Positions 9,067-18,385 of a stretch of 64,000 nucleotides of DNA are shown here, in pieces (within the stretch, counting starts at the first letter, position 1; the number at the start of each line of letters is the position of its first letter). The DNA comes from Natronohydrobacter sp. (GTDB lineage: Bacteria; Pseudomonadota; Alphaproteobacteria; Rhodobacterales; Rhodobacteraceae). The position numbers and the translations under genes were made by a program. Below the pieces are notes generated by a model. It saw nothing but the letters and a program-made list of their open reading frames with translations, had not been told where the DNA came from and did no database searches. The stretch covers positions 1-64,000 of the forward strand of contig JAFIEL010000002.1 of NCBI GenBank assembly GCA_020832585.1. The letters are read 5' to 3'.

Positions 9067-9601
9067 TATGCTGCCACGCGTATCATACGCTATATGGAAC
9101 GTTGAATTCAGGAGTAGCACTGTTGCTACGATGCCAAGGTGCTTTACGCTGCCGCAGCTTGTCAAGATAATTTGACCTGAACGTTGGCGCGCTTCCGACA
9201 TGACGCAAAAATTTGCGGAACAGATTCAAATTTAAGCAATCTGCCTTTTGGCAAGGAAGGGCGATCCGGGCACTTGGCGGGGTTTACGCCGAATCAGACG
9301 CAACACATTTCCTTGCCCGGAATGTCCAGACATTGCGCAATAGACAGGTTGCCATGTGTTGACTGCTTTTCAACGAAATCCCCTGCTTCCGGTTGACTTG
9401 CAGTGGCCCAAATGTTCCTCAAGAGGCTTTTGCTCTCGGATTTATGATGATTTAACAGGGACTTCTCTACAGTGATCACCAGATCTGCTGAAGGATATCG
9501 TCGCGATCAGCCTTTGGCGACAATCCGGTTTGACGACCGCGCCTCCGTCGCAAGATGGATGGAACCGGTCGGGGCCGAAAGCGGATCGTGATTGCGATCG
9601 G

Positions 9602-10363
9602 TCAGAAGGCCTTCAGCAAGCGAGAGGTTTCCGGATCCAGAAAACCTGCGATGGTTGCCTCGGTCTCGAGGTCAAGGGCCCGGCGCAGCGTATCGGCTGT
9701 CGTCTGGTTCAGAACGCGCTTCATCGCGCGAATCGAGAGCGTCGGAAGCGCCGCGAGTTGAGCCGCGACCTGACCTGCCTCGGCCATCAGGTCGCTGTCG
9801 GGCACGACCCGCCATGCGACACCGCAGGTCTTCAACTCTGCGGCAGTGTAGCGTTGGCCAAGGTAGAGCATCTCGCGCGCCTTGACGGGCCCCACGATGG
9901 CAGGCAGCAGGGCTGTCACCGCGCCAGTGACGAAGAGGTTGAGCGAGACTTCGGGGAAGAAGGCCCCGGCACTTTCGGCCCAGATTGGAAAATCACAGTT
10001 GATCGCCCATTCGAAACCGCCACCGACCGCCCAGCCATTGATGGCCCCCACGACAGGCTTTGCGCCGAACATGATCTTCACCGTGGCCCGCTGGATCGCT
10101 TCGACGAGGTCGCGCGCGTCATCCTCGGTCGCCGGGTGGACATGTTCGCGACGGTCGTCCCCGGCACAGAAGGCGCGCCCTTCGCCGGTGAAGATGATGG
10201 CACGGGTGGCCGGATCGCGATTGGCATCACCAAAGGCCGCGGCCACATCTTCGATCAACTGGCGGTTCATGGCGTTCAGCGATTTCGGACGGTTCAGCGC
10301 AATGGTCCGCACCCCCTCGGCAGTCATGCTGGACAGAACGGTGTCATAGCTGAATTCGGTCAT
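9602..10363 (-). CDS. Enoyl-CoA hydratase/isomerase family protein
   Basis: Crotonase-fold motifs: ALNRPKSLNAMNRQLIEDV, FCAGDDRRE, GAINGWAVGGGFEWAINCDFPIWAE. Confidence 0.9.
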   Translation of the reverse strand: MTEFSYDTVLSSMTAEGVRTIALNRPKSLNAMNRQLIEDVAAAFGDANRDPATRAIIFTGEGRAFCAGDDRREHVHPATEDDARDLVEAIQRATVKIMFGAKPVVGAINGWAVGGGFEWAINCDFPIWAESAGAFFPEVSLNLFVTGAVTALLPAIVGPVKAREMLYLGQRYTAAELKTCGVAWRVVPDSDLMAEAGQVAAQLAALPTLSIRAMKRVLNQTTADTLRRALDLETEATIAGFLDPETSRLLKAF

Positions 10364-11664
10364 GGGTGTGTCCTGATCACGCGCCGGGTTTTGCCTTCGG
10401 TCACTGGGAGGGTTCCGCTTGGAAGGATGCTCACCGACGCGGTAGCGCCCAGCCGCGCCTTGATCGCGCGCTGCAATCGCGCGACCAATGTGCCATCATC
10501 GTTGCGCCCTTTCGCAAGCTCGGCCTGCACTGGCAAGACATCATGCGGCGGGGGGCTGTCCAGCACGATGCGATAATCGCCCGACAGTTCCGCAAACTCG
10601 GCCACAACACCCGCCACCATGGTCGGGAACATGTTCAGCCCACGGACCACGACCATGTCATCCGACCGCCCGACGACGCGAAACCGGAACCCGGTGCAGC
10701 CGCAGCGGCAGGGGTCTGTGGCGCTGACAGCGATGATGTCGCCGGTGCGGAAGCGCACCAGCGGCTGGCAGTCCCGGACCAGATGGGTCAGCACCAGTTC
10801 ACCCTCGCCACCCGCCTGCAGCGCGCGGGTGGTGCCGGTGTCGGGATCGATCAGTTCGGCATGCAGCACGTCATGAGCGACGAAATGCAGATCGGTGTCG
10901 TCCGGGCACTGTGCGGCGAAATTGCAGAACACATCAGAGACACCGTAATTGGCGTTGCGTGGCTCCATCCCCCAGGTGTCGCGGAAACGCTGGCGGATGG
11001 CGGGATCGTCAAGCCCCGGCTCGCCGCCGAACAGCCCCAGTTTCAGGCCCAGGTCAGTGGGCTTCAGGTCAGGGAATTTCTCTGCCAGGACACGCTCCAG
11101 CACGGCCGGATAGGACGGCGTGCAGGAAATCGCGCTGATTCCAGTCTCCAGGATCGTGCGAATGAGCAGTTCGGTAGAACCTACGCCGAAGGGGACCACT
11201 GTGGCGCCCGTCCGCTCCAGTGTCATGTGATCGGTCAGGCCGCCCATCCACATCTGATAGTTCAGGCAATGCACGACAGTCATTCCCGGCCCCAGCCCGG
11301 CCAGCGCCTGCGCCCGGCCGCCGACAATCTCGGTCACTGTGCAGTCGCGCGCACTCAGCGCAAGATTCATGGCCTGCCCCGTTGTGCCCGAGGTCCGGTG
11401 AAGACGCGACACGGTGGCACGCGGTGCAGCAAGGTAATCTCCGAAGGGCGGATACGCTTCTTGCGACAGACGCAGTGCTGCCTTGTCCGACAGCGGCAAT
11501 TCCGGCAAATCCGCCAGCAGGGCGGGGGTCTGGGTTCCGTCCGACAGGCGCTGATACAAGCTGGAGTGCGCAGCGACATGGGCGCGCTGGTCTTCCCATA
11601 GCGCTTGCCGGTGGGCGGCCAGATCTGCAAGCGGGATCATATGGGCTTTGTCGATCAAGCTCAT
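10360..11664 (-). CDS. Phenylacetate-CoA ligase-like AMP-forming CoA ligase
   Basis: HRTSGTTGQAMNLALSARD, FGGEPGL, ELVLTHLVRDCQPLVRFRTGDI, GRSDDMVVVRGLNMFPT (PaaK family); start MSLIDKAHM at 11664. Confidence 0.87.
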   Translation of the reverse strand: MSLIDKAHMIPLADLAAHRQALWEDQRAHVAAHSSLYQRLSDGTQTPALLADLPELPLSDKAALRLSQEAYPPFGDYLAAPRATVSRLHRTSGTTGQAMNLALSARDCTVTEIVGGRAQALAGLGPGMTVVHCLNYQMWMGGLTDHMTLERTGATVVPFGVGSTELLIRTILETGISAISCTPSYPAVLERVLAEKFPDLKPTDLGLKLGLFGGEPGLDDPAIRQRFRDTWGMEPRNANYGVSDVFCNFAAQCPDDTDLHFVAHDVLHAELIDPDTGTTRALQAGGEGELVLTHLVRDCQPLVRFRTGDIIAVSATDPCRCGCTGFRFRVVGRSDDMVVVRGLNMFPTMVAGVVAEFAELSGDYRIVLDSPPPHDVLPVQAELAKGRNDDGTLVARLQRAIKARLGATASVSILPSGTLPVTEGKTRRVIRTHP

Positions 11665-12329
11665 GGTGCCATTCCCTTTCGCCAGAGGTCGGTCAACATT
11701 TCCAGCACGGCTTCGCGATCCTGCGACAGATCGGCAATCCAGGGGTCGCGGGTCAGGAACAGTGCGGTCAGATACTGATCCACCATGCCGCCCAACGCAT
11801 ATGCACGCCGCATCAGATCGGCTTCCGGACGCGCTGCAGCACCCGCGTCCCGCTGCGTGGCCCGAACCACGGTGACGATCCATTCGCGATTGAGTTCCTG
11901 AAACACTCGGCGTGCTTGCGGAACGGCATCGCCCCCGACGATCAGGCAATTCATCAGGCCTGCATTCTCTTCGAAGTGGCGCATATAGGCCGCTGTGGTA
12001 TTGCGGATTGCATCCCCGCCCGCGCGTGCAGCGGCCCGCATGTCAGCCTGCAGATAATCGGCAAGTGCGCGCAGCACTTCGCCAACCAGCACGTTGCGAT
12101 CGGCGAAATAACGATAGAACGTCCCATGCGCCACGCCTGCCTGTTTGCAGATCGCAGCGACTGTCAGCCGATCAGGCGGAGTTGAACGGAGCAGGCCCGC
12201 ACCGGATTGAAGAAGCGCGGTGCGCGTGCGTTCGGCCTTGCGCGCGTCCGGGTGCGTCTGCCCCAGCCAATCGATGAAGCCGGTCATTGCTGCCTTTTCC
12301 TGAGTGCTTGCAAATGCGGGGTTTGGCAT
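11661..12329 (-). CDS. TetR family transcriptional regulator
   Basis: N-terminal HTH TVAAICKQAGVAHGTFYRYFADRNVLVGEV. Confidence 0.88.
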   Translation of the reverse strand: MPNPAFASTQEKAAMTGFIDWLGQTHPDARKAERTRTALLQSGAGLLRSTPPDRLTVAAICKQAGVAHGTFYRYFADRNVLVGEVLRALADYLQADMRAAARAGGDAIRNTTAAYMRHFEENAGLMNCLIVGGDAVPQARRVFQELNREWIVTVVRATQRDAGAAARPEADLMRRAYALGGMVDQYLTALFLTRDPWIADLSQDREAVLEMLTDLWRKGMAP

Positions 12330-12465
12330 GTCTCGACAGCCTATAAAATATGAATATGATATCAGTGTCATAAAATGATGTGAGTTTCAAGCATCCTTCG
12401 GGACGCGTGGCAATTCGCATATCGCCTATCAAGCGCATGCCAAGTCCAGTCGTCAAAGCGAACGT

Positions 12466-13518
12466 TCACCGCCGCCGCATCAACGCCGCCATCCGGTAGA
12501 AGCCGTGCACCATCTTGGTATAAGGGGTCAGCACGAAGAACGCGAACACCGCACCCAGATGGATCGCCAGAAGCGCAGGCACAGCCGCAGTGCCTGTCGC
12601 CGCATAGAGTGCCAGTCCCGTGGCCGAGACTGTGAACAGCAACAGCACGAAAGCCATTTCACCACCCCAGACCCGTGCCGCGCCGAGTTCCGGGTCAGCA
12701 CGCAGTTTCAGCCAGGCCAGCGCGCCTGTGCCAAGGCAGAGCAATATCCCCCCCGGCACCCCCAGCAGTTTCGGCGGCGACCAGAATGGATAGGGCGCTT
12801 CCCAGCCAAGCCCGTAATGCATCAGTGTCGCGACCGATGTCGCGGCAAAGCACATGAGGAACCCCCAGAGCGTTGCCTGATGCGCGTGGCGACGCGCATT
12901 GGAGTAGCGCGACCCTTTCTCGAAATTGCAGCCTTGCCCTGCACCACCCGACAGGTTCTTCATCCGCGCGACCGATCCGCCCATGCGCGTCAGGTCCGCC
13001 AATGTGACCCAGCCGCCGCCAATCTCGCGCCAATAGCTGCGCAGCGACAGCGCCAGCCCCAGCAGCGGCAACACAAAGGCCGGGGCGAAGATCAACACCA
13101 TCGCATTATGGCTAAGATAGGCATAAAAGCCTTCGCCCGCTTCCGGTCGTAGTGCTGCCATAGCAAAGAACAGAAGCGCAAAGCCCGCGATCAGCGCGGC
13201 AGCAACAGCCACGCCATGCGCATGAAAGACCCGTGCAAGCGCCTGCGGGAGGGCATGCCGTTCCCATGTGTCCTGACGCAACTCTGCCAGCACAGCAGGC
13301 AGGTTCAGATCGAACTCATGCGGCGGGGCATATTGGCAGGCATAGTAGCAGCCCCGGCAGTTATGGCACAGATTGGCCAGATGCGTGGCCTGCGCGGCAC
13401 TCATCTCTGGCAAGGAAAACAGCTGCGGAAACACATCGCAATACCCCTCGCAATAGCGGCAGGAATTGCAGATCTGGAACTGGCGCGTGGCTTCGTCCGA
13501 AAGAGAGTTATCCAACAT
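12466..13518 (-). CDS. tcuB: Tricarballylate utilization 4Fe-4S membrane protein, TcuB-like
   Basis: CNSCRYCEGYCDVFPQ and CHNCRGCYYACQYAPPHEFDLNLP ferredoxin clusters followed by TM helices. Confidence 0.88.
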   Translation of the reverse strand: MLDNSLSDEATRQFQICNSCRYCEGYCDVFPQLFSLPEMSAAQATHLANLCHNCRGCYYACQYAPPHEFDLNLPAVLAELRQDTWERHALPQALARVFHAHGVAVAAALIAGFALLFFAMAALRPEAGEGFYAYLSHNAMVLIFAPAFVLPLLGLALSLRSYWREIGGGWVTLADLTRMGGSVARMKNLSGGAGQGCNFEKGSRYSNARRHAHQATLWGFLMCFAATSVATLMHYGLGWEAPYPFWSPPKLLGVPGGILLCLGTGALAWLKLRADPELGAARVWGGEMAFVLLLFTVSATGLALYAATGTAAVPALLAIHLGAVFAFFVLTPYTKMVHGFYRMAALMRRR

Positions 13519-14893
13519 AGGCTGCGGCCTCCTGTCCTGCGATACGTCCGAATACGGTGCCAATGGTCATCCCGAACCCTGCCAGATAGCCCTGGCCGAG
13601 GATCGAGCCTGCCATGATCTCGCCCGCTGCCCAGACATTCGGCAACAGACCATGCGCGCCCTGCACCTGCGCGCGTTCGGTGACCTTCAGCCCCAGATAG
13701 GTGAAGGTCACACCGGGGCGCAGCATGTAGCCGTAATAGGGCGGCGTATCGAGCGGACGCGCCCAGTTGGTCTTGGGCGGGTCCAGCCCGTCGGTGGCCA
13801 GCCCGTCCAGCACCCCCGGCGTGAAGGTGCCATCGCGGCAGGCAGCGTTATACTCTGCAACTGTCTGGCGTAGCGAATCCCCCGACAGCCCCAGCAGTTG
13901 CGCCACGCCTTCGATCGTGTCGGCCTTCACCGGGGCGAAAACCGGCGGCATGAACAGCCCCTGCGCTTTCTGGTCTGTGATGGCATAAGCGATCTGATCG
14001 GGTTGCCTCGCGACCAGCCGACCCCAGATCGCATAGCGCTTGGGCCAGACATCTTCGCCTTCGTCATAGAAGCGGGCGCCATCGCGATTGACCACCAGCG
14101 CATAGGGCACGCAATCCAGCCGGGTCACGATACCGCCGTCGAATTTGGGGGCGCGCCCGTCAATGGCGACGCAGTGGCATTGCGTGGGATCGCCCACCGA
14201 TACCGCGCCCTGATCCAGCACATCGCGCAGAACGACGCCGCGATTATAGGGCGTGCCACGGATCAGGAAATTCGCGGCCTCTGGCCCCCAGGCGCGGGTC
14301 AGCCAGTCCAGATCGGCCTGAAACCCGCCAGAGGCCAGCACCACGGCCCGCCCCTCGACCCTTGTGCCATCAGCGAGAACCGCCGCCGAAAACCGCCCCT
14401 CGCTCAGATCGATATGGCGCACTTCAGCATTGTAGCGGATGGTGACGCCCAGATCTTCGGCGCAGGCGTAATAGGCATTGACCAGCGCCTTGCCACCCCC
14501 AAGGAAAAACGCATTGGTCCGGTCCAGCGACAGTGTGCCAGAGAGCGAGCCCTGAAAGATCACACCATGCCGCTCCATCCAGGGCAGGCAGGTTTCACTT
14601 TCGCGAATGGCCAGCCGCGCAAGTTCCGGGTCGGTCTGGCCCTTGGTCACGCGCAGCAGATCTTCGTAATATTCGGCCTCATCATAAGTGTCCGTCAGGA
14701 CGGATAACGGCCCCTGATGCATGCAGCGGAAATTCCGCGTATGGCGTGAATTGCCGCCGCGCATGTGCTCGGGCGCCGATTCCAGAATCACCACATCCGC
14801 GCCCGCTTCTGCGGCCTCTATCGCAGCGCAGAGCGCCGCATTACCGCCGCCGATGACCACCACATCATATTGCGACATCGCTGCCTCCGTCAT
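13508..14893 (-). CDS. tcuA: FAD-dependent tricarballylate dehydrogenase, TcuA-like
   Basis: YDVVVIGGGNAALCAAIEAAEAGADVVILE, RGGNSRHTRNFRCMH; fumarate reductase-like flavoprotein next to tcuB (start may be ATG 14878). Confidence 0.87.
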   Translation of the reverse strand: MTEAAMSQYDVVVIGGGNAALCAAIEAAEAGADVVILESAPEHMRGGNSRHTRNFRCMHQGPLSVLTDTYDEAEYYEDLLRVTKGQTDPELARLAIRESETCLPWMERHGVIFQGSLSGTLSLDRTNAFFLGGGKALVNAYYACAEDLGVTIRYNAEVRHIDLSEGRFSAAVLADGTRVEGRAVVLASGGFQADLDWLTRAWGPEAANFLIRGTPYNRGVVLRDVLDQGAVSVGDPTQCHCVAIDGRAPKFDGGIVTRLDCVPYALVVNRDGARFYDEGEDVWPKRYAIWGRLVARQPDQIAYAITDQKAQGLFMPPVFAPVKADTIEGVAQLLGLSGDSLRQTVAEYNAACRDGTFTPGVLDGLATDGLDPPKTNWARPLDTPPYYGYMLRPGVTFTYLGLKVTERAQVQGAHGLLPNVWAAGEIMAGSILGQGYLAGFGMTIGTVFGRIAGQEAAAYVG

Positions 14894-15570
14894 GGTCCGA
14901 GAGTTCCATCAATCCTGCCTCGCGCAACTGACGCAGGCGGATGCGGTGCGCCGCTTCGATATGGGCGCGCATCATCGTTTCCGCCTGTGCGCCATCCCGC
15001 GCCCCAAGCGCCTGAAGCAGCGCCGCATGCTCTTGCGCTGCGATCTTGCTGCGCGCAGGATCATGGAGCGTGGAAGGTCCGAGTATCAGAAGCGTGCGGG
15101 CCATCGCGCCGATCGCGCGCCTGAGATAGCGGTTCTTCGCAGCATTGATCAGTGCTGCGTGAAACTGCCGGTTCAGGCGCGCAATGTCGGCAGGATCAAC
15201 GCTAGCGGTCATCTCGGCATTGATTTCGGTCAGTTCACGCAATTCCAGATCCGAGGCCGAGCGCGCCGCAAGCCGCGCGGCGGTGCCTTCCAGCACTGCG
15301 CGCATCTCGTATAATTCCATCACTTCAGCATAGCTCAGACGCCGCAGACTGGCCCCCTGACGCGGCAGATGTTCGACCAGACCATCCGCTTCCAGACGAC
15401 GGATGGCTTCGCGGATCGGGGTTCTGGAAATGCCCAGCCTTTCGGCAAGTTCAACCTCCCGCAACCGCGCACCGGGAGGAAGCGCTCCGAGGCGGATATC
15501 TTCCAGCAATCGATCATAGGCGCTCTGGCCTTGCGGCAAGTCGGAGGGGGCGTCAGACGGATTGCGCATA
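14865..15570 (-). CDS. GntR (FadR/FCD subfamily) transcriptional regulator
   Basis: GARLREVELAERLGISRTPIREAIRRLEADGLVEHLPRQGASLRRL wHTH plus FCD domain. Confidence 0.9.
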
Positions 15571-15657
15571 TCTGCCTCTTTGGGGGCGGGAGGTTGATTT
15601 TTATTGAATACACTTGGATACAATAGTATGCAAGAAGTATCGTATGAGGGACATGAC

Positions 15658-16695
15658 ATGCTGACGCGCGCCCGCCTGCTGACCTTTGCCATCGCTGCCC
15701 TTGGCGTTGCGGTGTTCCATGCGCTGAACCTGCCGTTGCCATTTCTGTTCGGGCCGATGTTCGCCTGTCTTGCAGCCGCGCTCGCCGGTGTAAGGATGCA
15801 GGGCGCTGGTCAAATCTCGGTCGCCGCGCGCACTGTGCTGGGGGTGGCGGTCGGGGCCTCGATCACACCGGCGATTCTGGGGCAAGTGCCGCTGATGGCC
15901 GTCACATTGGCGATGATGCCCGTCTATATCGCGATCATCGGGCTGATCGGCGTGCCGTTTTTTCAGCGCATATGCGGTTTTGACCGGGTGACAAGCTATT
16001 ACGCTGCCATGCCCGGCGGATTTCAGGACATGGTGCTGTTCGGACAAGAGGCAGGAGGAAACCCGCGCGCCCTGTCACTGATCCACGCCACGCGGGTTCT
16101 GGTGATCGTGACGCTGGTGCCGATCCTGCTGACCGGACATTTCGGCCTGAGCCTCGACCAGCCGATCGGTGCGCCCGCGCGCAACCTGCCATTGCATGAA
16201 ATGGGCATCATGGTTGCAATTGCCGCGATAGGTTGGAAAGGCGGAGAGCGTATCGGACTGTTTGGCGCGGCGATCCTTGGACCGATGATCCTGGCTGCGG
16301 TCTTGTCGCTGGGTGATATCATCCACCATCGCCCCCCTGCCGAAGCCATCATGGCTGCGCAATTCTTTATCGGCATGGGGATCGGGATGCAGTTTCGGGG
16401 CGTTACCTTTACGGAGCTGCGCCATGATGTTGCCGCCGGGGCAGCCTTTGCCCTGATTTTAGCGGTATTGGCCGGGGGCTTCACCTTTCTCGCGCATACA
16501 TACGGGAATGTCCCGATACTGGAGGCTTTCTTGTCCTTTGCCCCCGGTGGTCAGGCGGAAATGACGGTTCTGGCCATTGTGGCCGGGGCTGATCTGGGCT
16601 TTATCGTCATTCACCACCTTATGCGCCTGATTGTGGTCATCACCGGCGCACCGATCATGGCGCGGCTGATCTGGGGAAAAGCGGGCCGATCCTAG
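15658..16695 (+). CDS. AbrB-family membrane protein (putative transporter)
   Basis: Multi-TM, ARTVLGVAVGASITPAIL, YYAAMPGGFQDMVLFGQEAG, LSFAPGGQAEMTVLAIV duplicated motif of the AbrB family. Confidence 0.82.
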   Translation: MLTRARLLTFAIAALGVAVFHALNLPLPFLFGPMFACLAAALAGVRMQGAGQISVAARTVLGVAVGASITPAILGQVPLMAVTLAMMPVYIAIIGLIGVPFFQRICGFDRVTSYYAAMPGGFQDMVLFGQEAGGNPRALSLIHATRVLVIVTLVPILLTGHFGLSLDQPIGAPARNLPLHEMGIMVAIAAIGWKGGERIGLFGAAILGPMILAAVLSLGDIIHHRPPAEAIMAAQFFIGMGIGMQFRGVTFTELRHDVAAGAAFALILAVLAGGFTFLAHTYGNVPILEAFLSFAPGGQAEMTVLAIVAGADLGFIVIHHLMRLIVVITGAPIMARLIWGKAGRS

Positions 16696-16707
16696 CAGGC
16701 CCAGCTC

Positions 16708-17706
16708 TCAGGGCTGGCTCGTCACAAGCCGGGTCGGTTGCCCATTCAGCCAGGCATCAAGGTTTTCAACGGTTTGGCGATAGAAGACCTCGAACGTTTC
16801 CTGCACAGCATATCCAAGATGCGGGGTTGCCAGCAGGCGCGGCAAATGCCGTTCCGGGGCGTTGGCGGGCAAAGGTTCGTGATCAAATACATCAATCCCC
16901 GCCCCGCCTATCCGTCCGTTTATCAGCGCATCATGCAACGCTGCCTGATCGACAAGCGGACCGCGTGACGTATTGATCAACAGAGCATGGGACGGCATTG
17001 CCGCGATGTCCGATGCCGTGACGATCCCCCGCGTTGTCGGCCCAAGCACCAGATGCAGCGAGACAATATCGGCCGCATGAAAAAGCGCCTGTTTCTCCAC
17101 CATTTCCGCGCCGACAGCGGTTGCGCGCTCCGGGGTCAGATTGGGGCTCCAGGCGATCACTTTCATGCCGAAAGCCTGTGCTACAAGTGACATACGACTG
17201 CCGAGCCTGCCAAGACCCACAAGCCCGAGAGTGCGGCCGTAGAGAGCATTTCCCAGCCGCGTCTGCCACGCACCTGTTCGGATCGCCTCTGCCTCGGCCG
17301 GGATATGGCGCATCAGGCCCAGGATAAGCCCCCAGGCCAGTTCCACAGTCGCAAAGGCACCGTTGCCACTGCCATCGGTGGACATGACAGCTATGCCCAG
17401 CTCCGCCGCAGCCGCGCTGTCGAGCGTGCGGTTCTGACGCCCCGTGGCGGCAATCGCCTTGAGATTGGGCAGATTGCGCAACACCTCTGCGGGGAAGTCC
17501 GTCCGCTCACGCAGCAGGCAGAGGGCATCATATCCCGCAAGTTCCGTCGCTAGCCGTTCCGGGGGGATGCTTTGGGTCAGGAATGTCACCTCTGCACGAT
17601 CCGACAGGATTGACCAGTCAGCAAGACGGTGCGCAACGCCCATGTAATCGTCGAGAACGGCAATCCGGGCCTTGCGCGCATGTGTCAGCGGACGAAAATT
17701 CTGCAT
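16708..17706 (-). CDS. D-2-hydroxyacid dehydrogenase family protein
   Basis: NAD-binding GLVGLGRLGSRMSLVAQAFGMKVIAW, NTSRGPLVDQAALHDAL, DVFDHEPLP, TPHLGY. Confidence 0.9.
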   Translation of the reverse strand: MQNFRPLTHARKARIAVLDDYMGVAHRLADWSILSDRAEVTFLTQSIPPERLATELAGYDALCLLRERTDFPAEVLRNLPNLKAIAATGRQNRTLDSAAAAELGIAVMSTDGSGNGAFATVELAWGLILGLMRHIPAEAEAIRTGAWQTRLGNALYGRTLGLVGLGRLGSRMSLVAQAFGMKVIAWSPNLTPERATAVGAEMVEKQALFHAADIVSLHLVLGPTTRGIVTASDIAAMPSHALLINTSRGPLVDQAALHDALINGRIGGAGIDVFDHEPLPANAPERHLPRLLATPHLGYAVQETFEVFYRQTVENLDAWLNGQPTRLVTSQP

Positions 17707-17746
17707 TCATGTCTCTCCAATTGAGATCTGAGCCGATCAATCTGCG

Positions 17747-17971
17747 TCAGAAAGCATTCGTGCCGTTGTCGATTGCAAAGCGACGTACTTCTTTCCCGTC
17801 ACTTATGACTGTGTCGAAAAACAACTCTCGGGGCCGCGCCCACATCTCTGCAGAGGTCGCAGAACGGTAGATCACCAGTTCACTGTGATCCTCCGAATGC
17901 TTCGCGAACCCGACAATATAGTATCGTCCACCCTTGAAATGTGTGCATGGCTTTCCGATCAACTCGTCCAT
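17747..17971 (-). CDS. DUF1653-like small protein
   Basis: HFKGGRYYIVGFAKHSEDHSELVIYRSATSAEMWARPRELFFDTV resembles the DUF1653 pattern. Confidence 0.7.
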   Translation of the reverse strand: MDELIGKPCTHFKGGRYYIVGFAKHSEDHSELVIYRSATSAEMWARPRELFFDTVISDGKEVRRFAIDNGTNAF

Positions 17972-18385
17972 CGCCTCATTCCCTTTGTCACGCCTGTCAT
18001 AAACCCTGAACTAGACTGAACCAAAACCCGATGCTACCCGTGATTGCCATGAAATGGAGAACACGGAAAGCCAGCGGAAACTGGGATATGAATGCGAATC
18101 AATCCTGATTTTTGGGAGATCTGTTTATGTTCCTTCCGGATGCAATGACTGCATCTCGCGTGACGACCTTTGCCAAAACCTTTGGCGTGGAGATCAGTCG
18201 CGTGGCCTTGGTTTGCAGGGATCATGACCAATGTTGCGGCATAAGCGCAGATCACAGCGGATTTTCTGGCAAGGAAGTCACTTGATTGGATGGCAATGAC
18301 AGGCGAACTTGGTTAAGGTAGAATCTTCTTATAGTTGTGCGATCCTCGCATTAGACATTGGCCAACATGCTGGAAGGAGCCTGGC

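Noticed and set aside
8003-9175. 390-aa plus-strand ORF
   Set aside because: Antisense to amiC and to the leader terminator; no domain
9301-9361. CAACACAT ... ATGTGTTG distant inverted repeat upstream of amiC
   Set aside because: 8-bp arms 45 bp apart are plausible by chance; no supporting context
10366-11601. 411-aa plus-strand ORF
   Set aside because: Antisense to the PaaK-like ligase
18054-18227. Short cysteine-containing frame MENTESQRKLGYECESILIFGRSVYVPSGCNDCISRDDLCQNLW...
   Set aside because: 57 aa, competing frames of similar length, no RBS or homology I can recognise
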